A stretch of DNA of 64,000 nucleotides from Clavibacter sepedonicus (lineage in GTDB: Bacteria; Actinomycetota; Actinomycetes; Actinomycetales; Microbacteriaceae). This document shows, in pieces, positions 8,718 to 16,982 of the stretch. The translations under genes were made by a program, and so were the position numbers. The notes under the pieces are model-generated. The model was not told where the DNA came from. It saw only the letters and a program-made list of their open reading frames with translations, and made no database searches. The stretch covers positions 2,604,001-2,668,000 of the forward strand of contig NC_010407.1 of assembly GCF_000069225.1 (NCBI RefSeq). Reading direction: 5' to 3'. Positions within the stretch are counted from its first letter, which is position 1. Each line of letters opens with the position of its first letter.

Positions 8718-10739
8718 CTACCGGACGGACGGGTCCCCGGTCGACGCGTCCGCCGAGGCCGCGGCCGAGGCCGGGGCCGAGGCCGGCGCGGGCGATCCCG
8801 GCGCGGGCGGCATGGACTGCCCGACCCGGAGCCGCAGCCCGTCGTGCACGCCGTCGACGACGTCCTCGAACGCGACCGGCGTGCCGAGCGTCGCCGAGAC
8901 GTAGACGCTCACCACGGTGGCGAGCGAAACGAAGGCGTCGTCGACCGTGACGCCGGCCGGGCGGCCGACGCGCAGGGCGTCGGCGATGTCGTCGTACTGG
9001 CGGTAGTGGCCCTCGAGGTAGGTGTTGTCCAGGCGCGGCGAGCGCGGCAGGTCGGCGTCGTGGATCTCGAGCTCGGCGTCGTTGCGCACGTCGGCCTGGG
9101 CGGGCACGCCCGACGCGGGCGCCGCGTGGAAGTAGGTGAGGGATCCGGCCTCGATGACGGCGGATCCGCGCGTGCCCTGCACCTGCACGCGGGTGTCGAG
9201 GCCCGGGTACCCGGCGGTGGTCGCCTGCAGCGTCGCGAGGGCGCCGGACGCGAAGCGGATCACGGCGACTGCGACGTCCTCGACCTCGATGCCGTCGTGG
9301 GCGAGCAGCGCGGTCTGCGCGTACACCTCGACCGGGCGGCCGAGGTAGGAGACGAGCAGGTCGAGCGTGTGCACGCCCTGGTTCATGAGGGCGCCGCCGC
9401 CGTCGAGGTCCCACGTGCCGCGCCAGTGGCCGGAGTCGTAGAAGCCCTGGCTGCGCCACCACGGAGCGCTGGCGACGGCCGAGGTGAGCCGGCCGAGCCG
9501 GCCGGAGCGCACGGCCCGGTCGACGACGACGCTCGACGGGTTGAAGCGGTGCTGGCTGATGACGGTCGAGAGGATCCCCCGCCCGGCGGCCTCGCGCGCG
9601 AGCTCCGCGATGCGGCGGCCGCGCGCGAGGTCGACGTCGAGCGGCTTCTCGATGACGACGTGGAGGCCGGCGGCCAGCGCCTCCTCGGCGAGGCCGATGT
9701 GCAGGCCGCTGGGCGTGCAGATGACGACGAGCTCGGCGGCGTCCGCGCGGATCAGGTCGCCGAGGTGCGCGAAGACGCGCGGGCGCTCGGCGCGCAGCTC
9801 GTCGACGAGCGCGGCGACGCGGAACTCCGGGTGCTCAGCGAGGACGCGCGCATGGTGCGTGCCGATGACGCCGCAGCCGACGATCGCGACGCGGATGGGC
9901 TCGTGGACGACGGCGGCGGGCGCTCCCTCGACGGCGGCGGGCGCGGCGTCGGCCTCGCGGACCGCGGCGGACGGGACGGCGGCGGCGTGGTGCCCGGGCT
10001 CGGACGGCGCTGCCGCGTCCGCGGCGGCGCCCGTGTGGGGCACGTCGGACCCCGACCGCGCCTCCCGGACGAGCGCGGGGACGTCCGCCTCGGGCACCGC
10101 GGCGGCGGGCTCGGTCGAGGTGGCCGGCGCGTCGTCGACCCGGCCGGGTGACGCCGTGCGGCCGCCGGGCAGCAGCTCGCGGACGGCCGCGTCCGCGAGC
10201 GCGACGGGATCGTCGGTGATGTCGAGCGTGATCCCCTGCTCGTCGTCGCCGAGCGGCTCGAGCGTGCGCAGCTGCGACGACAGGAGGCTCGACGGCATGA
10301 AGTGGCCCTCGCGTCCGCCGAGGCGCTCGGCCAGCAGATCGTGGTCGCCGACCAGGTGCACGAAGACGGCGTCGGGCGCGGCGGCGCGGAGGATGTCGCG
10401 GTAGGAGCGCTTGAGCGCGCTGCACGCGACGACGGGTCCGCCCTCGGGACGACCGGCGAGCGCGCGGCCCACCTCCTCGAGCCAGGGGCGGCGGTCGTCG
10501 TCGTCGAGCGCGTGGCCCTCGGCCATCTTGCGGCGGTTGGCCTCGGGGTGGAGGTCGTCGCCGTCGATGAACGGGACGCCGGCGTCCTGCGCGAGGAGCT
10601 CGCCGACCGTCGACTTCCCGGATCCGGAGACCCCCATCACGATCACGGGCGGGAACGGGCGGACGGCGTCGATGCGGATCACTCCCTGCGGTTCGGTGAG
10701 GAACTCGTGCGGCGCGACCGTCTGGGTGCGCTCATCCAT
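8718..10739 (-). CDS. Fusion of gluconokinase and Gfo/Idh/MocA-type oxidoreductase
   Basis: One open frame of 673 aa joins two enzymes. Residues 30-190 are a GntK-type gluconokinase (ATP + D-gluconate to 6-phosphogluconate): P-loop GVSGSGKST at 36-44, then DGDDLHP and the CSALKRSYRD segment. Residues 195-280 are an Ala/Pro/Glu-rich linker. Residues 282-640 are a NAD(P)-dependent oxidoreductase with Rossmann motif GCGVIG (288-293) and the EKP triad (364-366), ending in an Ala/Pro/Ser tail. ATG 10739 fits the kinase start; a longer form from 10811 is possible. Divergent gnd, 84 bases away, uses 6-phosphogluconate, which supports the kinase call. The oxidoreductase substrate is unknown. Confidence 0.9.
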   Translation of the reverse strand: MDERTQTVAPHEFLTEPQGVIRIDAVRPFPPVIVMGVSGSGKSTVGELLAQDAGVPFIDGDDLHPEANRRKMAEGHALDDDDRRPWLEEVGRALAGRPEGGPVVACSALKRSYRDILRAAAPDAVFVHLVGDHDLLAERLGGREGHFMPSSLLSSQLRTLEPLGDDEQGITLDITDDPVALADAAVRELLPGGRTASPGRVDDAPATSTEPAAAVPEADVPALVREARSGSDVPHTGAAADAAAPSEPGHHAAAVPSAAVREADAAPAAVEGAPAAVVHEPIRVAIVGCGVIGTHHARVLAEHPEFRVAALVDELRAERPRVFAHLGDLIRADAAELVVICTPSGLHIGLAEEALAAGLHVVIEKPLDVDLARGRRIAELAREAAGRGILSTVISQHRFNPSSVVVDRAVRSGRLGRLTSAVASAPWWRSQGFYDSGHWRGTWDLDGGGALMNQGVHTLDLLVSYLGRPVEVYAQTALLAHDGIEVEDVAVAVIRFASGALATLQATTAGYPGLDTRVQVQGTRGSAVIEAGSLTYFHAAPASGVPAQADVRNDAELEIHDADLPRSPRLDNTYLEGHYRQYDDIADALRVGRPAGVTVDDAFVSLATVVSVYVSATLGTPVAFEDVVDGVHDGLRLRVGQSMPPAPGSPAPASAPASAAASADASTGDPSVR

Positions 10740-10822
10740 CCTACGAGACGCTCCCCGACGCCCCGCTGACGGTCGGGGGCCCGGGCGTAGCCTGAGGACG
10801 ACTGTCGACAAGGAGGCATCAG

Positions 10823-12277
10823 ATGTCAGATGACCAGCAGGCCACGGCGAACATCGGGGTGGTGGGGCTCGCGGTGATGGGGTCGAACCTCGCCCGCAAC
10901 CTCGCCAGCCGCGAGGGCAACACGGTCGCGGTGTACAACCGCACCACCCAGAAGACCACCGACCTCGTCGAGGAGCACCCCGAGGCGGGCTTCGTCGCCG
11001 CCACCACCATCGAGGAGTTCGCCGCCTCGCTGCAGCGCCCCCGCACCGCCATCATCATGGTCAAGGCCGGACGCGGCACGGACGCGGTCATCGAGCAGCT
11101 GACCGAGGCGTTCGAGGAGGGCGACATCATCGTCGACGGCGGCAACGCGCTGTTCACCGACACCATCCGCCGCGAGAAGGAGGTCCGCGCGAAGGGCCTC
11201 CACTTCGTCGGCGCCGGCATCTCCGGCGGCGAGGAGGGCGCGCTCAAGGGCCCGAGCATCATGCCCGGCGGCACGGCCGAGGCGTACGAGACCCTCGGCC
11301 CCATCCTCGAGTCGATCGCCGCGGTCGCGGAGGGCAAGCCCTGCGTCACCCACATCGGCACCGACGGCGCCGGTCACTTCGTGAAGATGATCCACAACGG
11401 CATCGAGTACGCCGACATGCAGCTCATCGCCGAGTCGTTCGACCTGCTGCGGCGCGTCGGCGGCCACGAGCCCGACGCGATCGCCGACGTGTTCGAGGAG
11501 TGGAACGGGGGCGACCTCGAGTCGTACCTCATCGAGATCACCGCCGAGGTGCTCCGGCAGAAGGACGCCGCGACCGGGAAGCCTCTCGTCGACGTCATCG
11601 TCGACCAGGCCGGGTCCAAGGGCACGGGCGTCTGGACCGTCCAGAACGCGGTGGGCCTCGGCGTGCCGGTGGGCGGGATCGCGGAGGCCGTGTTCGCGCG
11701 CGCCGTGTCCTCCAAGCCCGAGCAGCGGAAGGCCGTGCAGGCGACGATCACGAGCCGTCCGGAGATTCAGTCCGGCGGCGACACCTTCGAGGACGACGTG
11801 CGCGCCGCGCTCTACGCGAGCAAGGTCGTCGCGTACGCGCAGGGCTTCGATGCGATCGAAGCGGGCGCGAAGGAGTACGGCTGGGACATCGACAAGGGCA
11901 AGGTCGCGGAGATCTGGCGCGGCGGATGCATCATCCGCGCGCAGTTCCTCAACCGCATCGTCGAGGCGTACGAGAAGGACTCCGGCCTCGCGACGCTGCT
12001 CGAGGACCCGTACTTCGCCAAGGCCGTCGCCGACGGCGAGCAGGCCTGGCGCCGGGTCGTCTCGGTCGCCGCGCTGTCGGGGATCCCGGTGCCCGGCTTC
12101 GCGTCGGCGCTGAGCTACTACGACTCGCTCGCCTCCGAGCGCCTGCCCGCCGCCCTCGTGCAGGGCCAGCGCGACTTCTTCGGCGCGCACACGTACCACC
12201 GCACCGACAAGGAGGGCACCTTCCACACGCTGTGGTCCGGCGACCGCTCCGAGGTCGAGGCCGAGGACACCCACTAG
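10823..12277 (+). CDS. gnd: 6-phosphogluconate dehydrogenase, decarboxylating
   Basis: Oxidative pentose-phosphate enzyme converting 6-phosphogluconate and NADP+ to ribulose-5-phosphate, CO2 and NADPH. The 484 aa correspond to the long (dimeric) form. The Rossmann GLAVMGSNLARN begins at residue 15, with NRT at 39-41 as expected for NADP. The substrate loop GISGGEEGALKGPS starts at 132, and the catalytic K188 with H191-N192 lies in FVKMIHNG. An AAGGAGG-like site precedes ATG 10823. It is divergent from the gluconokinase fusion and ends at a strong hairpin. Confidence 0.97.
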   Translation: MSDDQQATANIGVVGLAVMGSNLARNLASREGNTVAVYNRTTQKTTDLVEEHPEAGFVAATTIEEFAASLQRPRTAIIMVKAGRGTDAVIEQLTEAFEEGDIIVDGGNALFTDTIRREKEVRAKGLHFVGAGISGGEEGALKGPSIMPGGTAEAYETLGPILESIAAVAEGKPCVTHIGTDGAGHFVKMIHNGIEYADMQLIAESFDLLRRVGGHEPDAIADVFEEWNGGDLESYLIEITAEVLRQKDAATGKPLVDVIVDQAGSKGTGVWTVQNAVGLGVPVGGIAEAVFARAVSSKPEQRKAVQATITSRPEIQSGGDTFEDDVRAALYASKVVAYAQGFDAIEAGAKEYGWDIDKGKVAEIWRGGCIIRAQFLNRIVEAYEKDSGLATLLEDPYFAKAVADGEQAWRRVVSVAALSGIPVPGFASALSYYDSLASERLPAALVQGQRDFFGAHTYHRTDKEGTFHTLWSGDRSEVEAEDTH

Positions 12278-12297
12278 CGGCCAGCCGACCGTCGCCG

Positions 12298-12330
12298 ACG
12301 CCCCGCCGCCCGTCCCGGGCGGCGGGGCGT
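12298..12330 (+). terminator. Hairpin terminator after gnd
   Basis: Perfect 14-bp inverted repeat (12298-12311 with 12317-12330) around a 5-base loop, 20 bases after the gnd stop. No long T-run follows, as is usual in GC-rich actinobacteria. Confidence 0.75.
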
Positions 12331-12347
12331 CTGTCACACTGGGGCGG

Positions 12348-12722
12348 ATGGACGAGGACGAGCACCCGGAGCTCGCGGGCTACGAGCCGCACCGCCCGCG
12401 GAGCCTGCGCAGCAGGCGCACGCTGCTCGTGATGCGGGTCGTCGTCGTGGTCGGCATCGTCAGCCTGCTGCTGCCCGGCGTCGTGACGATGGTGCGCGTG
12501 GGCGCGAACACAGCCGACATGGCCTGCGCCGACTTCGTGGCGTACGAGCGTCCCGACTCCCCCTCGTACGAGGTGCGCTTCCAGCTCTTCGGACCCGGCG
12601 TCGTCGGGTACGAGTGCTATACGCGGTACGCCTTCGGCGGCGACGAGCACATCGTGTCGCTCGGGCTCATCCCGTCGGGGCGCGTGGCGCGCGAGGTCGT
12701 CGAGCGGAACTCCCGGGACTGA
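12348..12722 (+). CDS. Small single-pass membrane protein of unknown function
   Basis: Not recognised. The 124-aa product has a charged N-terminus with an Arg-rich segment, one membrane helix at about residues 27-50, and an extracytoplasmic C-terminal part with two cysteines in the CADF and YECYTRY segments. The topology suggests an inside N-terminus and an exported domain of about 70 residues. It begins 18 bases after the gnd terminator and is followed 6 bases past its stop by its own hairpin, so it appears to be a separate transcript. Confidence 0.7.
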   Translation: MDEDEHPELAGYEPHRPRSLRSRRTLLVMRVVVVVGIVSLLLPGVVTMVRVGANTADMACADFVAYERPDSPSYEVRFQLFGPGVVGYECYTRYAFGGDEHIVSLGLIPSGRVAREVVERNSRD

Positions 12723-12728
12723 TCCCGA

Positions 12729-12748
12729 GGCCGCCCGCGTGGGCGGCC
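12729..12748 (+). terminator. Hairpin terminator
   Basis: Perfect 8-bp inverted repeat (12729-12736 with 12741-12748) around a 4-base loop, 6 bases after the stop of the 124-aa membrane protein gene. Confidence 0.6.
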
Positions 12749-12766
12749 GCACCGCGGTGGTGGGGC

Positions 12767-12942
12767 CTAGGCCGCCCCGTCGACCATGCTCGTGACGGAT
12801 CCGTCGTCGAACACCTCGTGGATCGCGGCGAAGCCATCCCGGTCTTCTTCAGCGTATTCGCGGCGAGGACGGTAGTGGGGCCGGTGTCGATGAGGTCGCC
12901 GACGGGGAGGTAGACGCGACCCCCGGCGTCCCTGGCGAGGAC
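12767..12942 (-). pseudogene. Decayed remnant of the prs 3' end
   Basis: This stretch is a degenerate copy of the last part of the prs gene that lies at 14267-15244. Bases 12767-12824 match prs 14267-14324 with only a few differences and encode the prs C-terminal HEVFDDGSVTSM segment, including the same TAG stop. Bases about 12850-12942 encode, in another frame, RVYLPVGDLIDTGPTTVLAA, corresponding to prs residues about 223-242, with the first Asp of the catalytic DDLIDTG changed to Gly. The roughly 50 residues between the two blocks are missing. It is not functional. The following 200 bases up to 13158 contain nothing recognisable apart from the likely promoter region of the next genes. Confidence 0.8.
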
Positions 12943-13158
12943 ATGGGCCCGAATGCTTGCGACCGGATGCCGCGGCACCGCCCCACCTCAGCGGGCAGTA
13001 CAGCCGTCCTGCAAATCTCCTGTGCAGTTCTCACACGCGCAGGTCGAGGGCAACCTATGTTCTGAGCACCAGCCGGATCCCCTAGTGAGTGGATCTGCCG
13101 ACGACGCGAAGGAGATCCTTACCATGCATAGTCCCCAGGCGCGAAACGCGGATACCTG

Positions 13159-13410
13159 ATGCCGTTCTACGACGCCTTCTGGTCTGTCGCCATCGGCACC
13201 ACCGCCCTTCTGGCCGTGATCGCGCTCATTCAAGTCGTGCGACGCCGAAGCACCATCACCACGAATTCGGCCGCGATCTGGATCATCGTCATTCTCATCG
13301 CGCCGATAGTGGGGGCCTTGATGTGGTTCCTCGTGGGCAACAGGACTACACCGAGCCACAGCCAGGCAGTTCGTCATACTCATCTCGGCCACACGGACAG
13401 GAGCGCATGA
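13159..13410 (+). CDS. Small membrane protein with PLDc_N-like domain
   Basis: The 83-aa product has two hydrophobic helices (about residues 8-27 and 38-61). The second helix, IWIIVILIAPIVGALMWFLV, has the Pro-x-x-Gly pattern of the phospholipase D/cardiolipin synthase N-terminal membrane domain (PLDc_N), here without any catalytic domain. Such free-standing two-helix proteins are often found beside secreted peptides, where some serve as self-protection factors; that role is only inferred here. Its TGA overlaps the ATG of the next gene, so the two are translationally coupled. The base composition is lower in GC than the core genes around it. Confidence 0.7.
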   Translation: MPFYDAFWSVAIGTTALLAVIALIQVVRRRSTITTNSAAIWIIVILIAPIVGALMWFLVGNRTTPSHSQAVRHTHLGHTDRSA

Positions 13411-14171
13411 TGCGGAGTCCCAGGAGATGGAGCTCCCTGACTGCCGGAGCAGTCCTCGCCCTGCTCGCCTTGGCTCAGCCCGCGAACGCGGCTCCCCATT
13501 CTCACCGCGCCTTCGATGACACCGCGCTTCGTCAGCACATGTCGTCGCTTGGGATACACGCAGAGGTGCAGGGCCGACTCATCGTCAAGTTGAAAGCCGG
13601 CCAGCGTGTCGATTCTATGACAGACACCGCATCCGTCTCCACGCAGGTGAGAATCAAAGACGGCTACAGCGTGAGTATCGATACTTACGCAGACGGCTCT
13701 GTTGGCGAGACGGGCAACGAGATCGGCCGGCCGGCCACTCCTGACGAGGTGATGGTGATGCAGGCTCGGGCGAAACCATTCGCCTCCCCTTACTACCACG
13801 GTGATTCTGTAGACCATGAGGGCCTCATCCAGCCGGACGCGACGGTCGGAATCACGAGTTGCGTGCGCGGCCGTAACGCGGGAGTCGTGTATGCACAGAA
13901 TTGCCATGTGTATTACAACGGTGTAACCGCCAGCAACAGCTTCAACGCGAACTACCAGCAGTATCCGGGAGGCGGCAAGGCTCAGTACATCGACGGTACG
14001 GCTAAGTTCGTGAGTTTCGTGCAGTCCGTGAACAATGAGCACGTGGATGTTTACGACAACGGGTCTCGAATCCGATACTCGTTCAGCACGAGCTTGAATG
14101 GCTTCGGCAACATCCCGGGCTTTCTTCAGTTGAAGGTCACTGGGACAGGAGTCTACGTCTCACGAGGTTGA
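13407..14171 (+). CDS. Secreted protein of unknown function
   Basis: The 254-aa precursor has a clear signal peptide: basic start (MMRSPRRW), hydrophobic core SLTAGAVLALLALAQ and a likely cut after ANAA, near residue 30. The mature part (about 225 aa) is polar, beta-rich in appearance, with two cysteines (in TSCVRG and QNCHVY) and Tyr/Asn-rich sequence such as SFNANYQQYPGGGKAQY. No known family was recognised. The start (ATG 13407 or 13410) overlaps the stop of the PLDc_N-like gene. A, T-rich codon use and the position between a prs remnant and prs point to acquisition. It ends at a strong bidirectional hairpin. Confidence 0.75.
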   Translation: MMRSPRRWSSLTAGAVLALLALAQPANAAPHSHRAFDDTALRQHMSSLGIHAEVQGRLIVKLKAGQRVDSMTDTASVSTQVRIKDGYSVSIDTYADGSVGETGNEIGRPATPDEVMVMQARAKPFASPYYHGDSVDHEGLIQPDATVGITSCVRGRNAGVVYAQNCHVYYNGVTASNSFNANYQQYPGGGKAQYIDGTAKFVSFVQSVNNEHVDVYDNGSRIRYSFSTSLNGFGNIPGFLQLKVTGTGVYVSRG

Positions 14172-14202
14172 CGGAGCGTCAACTCGAATCAACAGCATCC
14201 GA

Positions 14203-14240
14203 TGCAGATGGGTCGGCACTCTCGTGCCGACCCATCTGCA
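14203..14240. terminator. Bidirectional hairpin terminator
   Basis: Perfect 17-bp inverted repeat (14203-14219 with 14224-14240) with a 4-base loop, placed between the convergent secreted-protein gene (+) and prs (-). It can serve both. Confidence 0.85.
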
Positions 14241-14266
14241 TGCAACAACGTCCTGGGACAGTCAGA

Positions 14267-15244
14267 CTACGCGGCCCCGTCGAACATGCTCGTGACGGAT
14301 CCGTCGTCGAAGACCTCGTGGATCGCGCGGGCGAGCAGCGGCGCGATGGGCAGCACGGTGAGCTTGTCCCAGCGCTTGTCCTCCGGGATCGGCAGCGTGT
14401 CGGTGACGACGACGGAGTCGATGTGCTCGCTGTCGAGGATCTGCGTCGCCGGGTCGGAGAAGACCGCGTGCGTCGCCGCGACCACGACGCCCGTCGCGCC
14501 GTTCTTCTTGAGCGCCTCGGCGGCGGAGACGATGGTGCGGCCCGTGTCGATGAGGTCGTCCACCAGGAGGCACACGCGTCCGGCGACGTCGCCGACGATC
14601 TCGTGGACGGTGACCTGGTTGTGCACCTTGGGGTCGCGGCGCTTGTGGATGATGGCGAGCGGGGCGCCGAGCTTGTCGCTCCAGATGTCGGCGACGCGCA
14701 CGCGGCCCATGTCGGGCGAGACGACGGTGAGGGTCTTCGAGTCGAGCACCGAGCGCATGTGCTCGAGGAGGACGGGCATCGCGAAGAGGTGGTCGACGGG
14801 GCCGTCGAAGAAGCCCTGGATCTGCGCGGCGTGGAGGTCGACCGACATGATGCGGTCGGCGCCGGCGGCCTTGAACAGGTCGGCCACGAGGCGGGCGGAG
14901 ATCGGCTCGCGGCCGCGGCCCTTCTTGTCCTGCCGGGCGTAGGGGTAGAACGGGGCGACCACGGTGATCCGCTTGGCCGAGGCCCGCTTCATCGCGTCGA
15001 CCATGATGAGTTGCTCCATGAGCCACTCGTTGATGGGCGCGGTGTGCGACTGGATGACGAACGCGTCGCTGCCGCGGACGCTCTCGTCGTACCGGATGTA
15101 GAGCTCGCCGTTGGCGAAGGTCCGCGCGTCGGTGTGCACGAGGGTCGTCTCGAGCTCCTCCGCGATCTGCTCGGCGAGCTCGGGGTGCGCGCGACCCGTG
15201 ACGATCACGAGCCGCTTCTCTCCGGCGGTCTTGATTGCGGACAC
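14267..15244 (-). CDS. prs: Ribose-phosphate pyrophosphokinase (PRPP synthetase)
   Basis: Makes PRPP from ribose-5-phosphate and ATP for nucleotide, His and Trp synthesis. The 325 aa are full length. FANGE at residues 43-47, the RQDKKGR loop near 104-110, the flexible KRRDPK loop (201-206) and the PRPP-binding VDDLIDTGRT (228-237) are all intact. It lies 33 bases downstream of glmU on the same strand, the usual bacterial glmU-prs pair. A decayed copy of its 3' end lies at 12767-12942. Confidence 0.97.
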   Translation of the reverse strand: MSAIKTAGEKRLVIVTGRAHPELAEQIAEELETTLVHTDARTFANGELYIRYDESVRGSDAFVIQSHTAPINEWLMEQLIMVDAMKRASAKRITVVAPFYPYARQDKKGRGREPISARLVADLFKAAGADRIMSVDLHAAQIQGFFDGPVDHLFAMPVLLEHMRSVLDSKTLTVVSPDMGRVRVADIWSDKLGAPLAIIHKRRDPKVHNQVTVHEIVGDVAGRVCLLVDDLIDTGRTIVSAAEALKKNGATGVVVAATHAVFSDPATQILDSEHIDSVVVTDTLPIPEDKRWDKLTVLPIAPLLARAIHEVFDDGSVTSMFDGAA

Positions 15245-15277
15245 GGGACTCCGTCTCGTCAGTGCTGCTCGGTGTGC

Positions 15278-16804
15278 TCAGGCGTCGGACGCGTCGTCCG
15301 CAGGCCCGTCGGCGGCCTCGACGGCGGCCCGGGCCTCGGGGGTGCCCGGTCGCTTCGCCTCGGTCCAGCCGACCATGTTGCGTTGCGGCGCCACCGAGAT
15401 GCCGAGTGCGCCGGGCGGGACGTCCTTGCGGATGACGGCACCGGCACCCGTGTAGGAGCCGGTACCGATCCTAACCGGTGCGACGAGGACGTTCCGCGAG
15501 CCGAGGTGCACGTGGTCGCCCACCTCGGTGCGGTGCTTGGACACGCCGTCGTAGTTCGCGAACACGGCGCCCGCGCCGACGTTGCTGTGCTCGCCGATGG
15601 TCGCGTCGCCGACGTAGCTGAGGTGCGGGACCTTGCTGCCCGCGCCGATCTCGACGTTCTTCGTCTCGACGTAGGCGCCGATCTTGCCCTCGTCGCCGAG
15701 GCGCGTGCCCGGGCGCAGGAAGGAGAACGGGCCGACGGTCGCGCGCGCGCCGATGACGGCGAGCTCCGCGTCGGTGCGGCGCACGGTCGCGTCCTCGCCG
15801 ACCTCGGTGTCGCGGAGGGTCGTGTCGGGGCCGACCGTCGCGCCGGCCGCGACCGTGGAGGCGCCGAGGATCTGCGTGCCCGGGAGGACCGTGACGTCGG
15901 CGGCGAGCGTGGCCTTGACGTCGATCCACGTGGTGCGCGGGTCATGGATCGTCACGCCCGCCAGCTGCCAGCGGCGGATGATTCGCGCGTTCAGCTCGGT
16001 GGCCGCGGCCGTGAGCTGCACGCGGTCGTTGATGCCGGCGACGAGCCAGCTGTCGCGCACGGGCAGGGCCTCGATGGATCCGCCCGCGCGGCGGATCACG
16101 TCGGCCGCGTCGGTGAGGTACTTCTCGCGCTGGGCGTTGTCGGTGCCGATGGCGCCGAGCGTCTGCCGGAGCGCCTCGGCGTCGAAGACGTAGACGCCGG
16201 CGTTGACCTCGTCGATGCGGAGCTGCTCGCCCGTCGCGTCCTTCTGCTCGACGATGGCCTCGAACGCGCCGTCCTGGCCGCGGATGATGCGGCCGTTGCC
16301 GGTCGGGTCGTCGAGGCGGGCGGTGAGGAGCGTGAGGTCGTTGCGCGCCTGGCGGTGCGCGGAGACGAGCGAGCGGAGGGTCGCCGCGTCGAGCAGGGGC
16401 ACGTCGCCCGAGAGCACGACGACCTGGCCCGTGAAGCCGTCGGGCAGGGCCGTGATGCCGACCTCGACTGCGCGGCCGGTGCCGGGGATCTCGTCCTGGT
16501 CGACGATGAGCGCGTCGGGCGCGAGCCGGCTGACGACGTCGACGACCTGGTCGCGGTCGTGGCGCACGACGGTGACGACGTGGCGCGCGCCCAGCTCCTC
16601 CGCGGTCGCGAGCACGTGGCCGACGAGCGGGAGACCCGCGAGGGGGTGGAGGACCTTGGGGAGGCGCGAGCGCATGCGGGTGCCCTGGCCGGCCGCGAGG
16701 ATCACGACCGCGATGGACGGACTGCGCGGCTCGCCGTCGACGTCGAGCTCGCCCGTCACGATGGGGATCTCACGCGTCGTCGGCGTGCTGTCTGAGTCGG
16801 TCAT
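15278..16804 (-). CDS. glmU: Bifunctional GlmU: GlcNAc-1-P uridyltransferase / GlcN-1-P acetyltransferase
   Basis: Makes UDP-GlcNAc for peptidoglycan. The 508 aa start with an extra 30 residues before the nucleotidyltransferase domain, whose signature LAAGQGTRM is at 36-44 with the PK pair at 49-50. The C-terminal left-handed beta-helix acetyltransferase begins near residue 290, with hexapeptide repeats and the GAVFANYDG segment. An Ala/Glu-rich tail of about 30 residues ends the protein. It forms an operon with prs and starts about 50 bases from the tRNA-Gln gene. Confidence 0.96.
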   Translation of the reverse strand: MTDSDSTPTTREIPIVTGELDVDGEPRSPSIAVVILAAGQGTRMRSRLPKVLHPLAGLPLVGHVLATAEELGARHVVTVVRHDRDQVVDVVSRLAPDALIVDQDEIPGTGRAVEVGITALPDGFTGQVVVLSGDVPLLDAATLRSLVSAHRQARNDLTLLTARLDDPTGNGRIIRGQDGAFEAIVEQKDATGEQLRIDEVNAGVYVFDAEALRQTLGAIGTDNAQREKYLTDAADVIRRAGGSIEALPVRDSWLVAGINDRVQLTAAATELNARIIRRWQLAGVTIHDPRTTWIDVKATLAADVTVLPGTQILGASTVAAGATVGPDTTLRDTEVGEDATVRRTDAELAVIGARATVGPFSFLRPGTRLGDEGKIGAYVETKNVEIGAGSKVPHLSYVGDATIGEHSNVGAGAVFANYDGVSKHRTEVGDHVHLGSRNVLVAPVRIGTGSYTGAGAVIRKDVPPGALGISVAPQRNMVGWTEAKRPGTPEARAAVEAADGPADDASDA

Positions 16805-16852
16805 GGCGGTCTCCCTGGTCCTCGTGCGTCTGTCCGGCGCGGCCGTCGGGCG

Positions 16853-16927
16853 TGGCTCCGCCCCCAGGATTCGAACCTGGACCTCACAGCTCCAAAGGCT
16901 GAAGTGCTGCCGTTACACCAAGGCGGA
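16853..16927 (-). tRNA. tRNA-Gln (anticodon UUG)
   Basis: Reading the minus strand from 16927, the 7-bp acceptor stem (TCCGCCT with GGGCGGA), a D-arm, the anticodon loop CTTTGGA with anticodon TTG, the T-loop GGTTCGAATCC and a genome-encoded CCA (16853-16855) are all present. It lies between glmU and the lower-GC nuclease gene, a location typical for integration hot spots. Confidence 0.95.
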
Positions 16928-16982
16928 CCGCTCACGGTCCGGCCGTGCGCACGATGAGTCTGCCAGACCGGCGACTGCCGGA

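Noticed and set aside
10826..12337. 503-codon frame opposite gnd
   Set aside because: Shadow of gnd; gnd has all catalytic residues.
12943..13158. Additional small gene before the PLDc_N-like gene
   Set aside because: Short frames here lack a ribosome site and motif; the region is more likely promoter and leader.
14168..16795. 875-codon open frame on the + strand
   Set aside because: Antisense to prs and glmU with shadow composition and no ribosome site.
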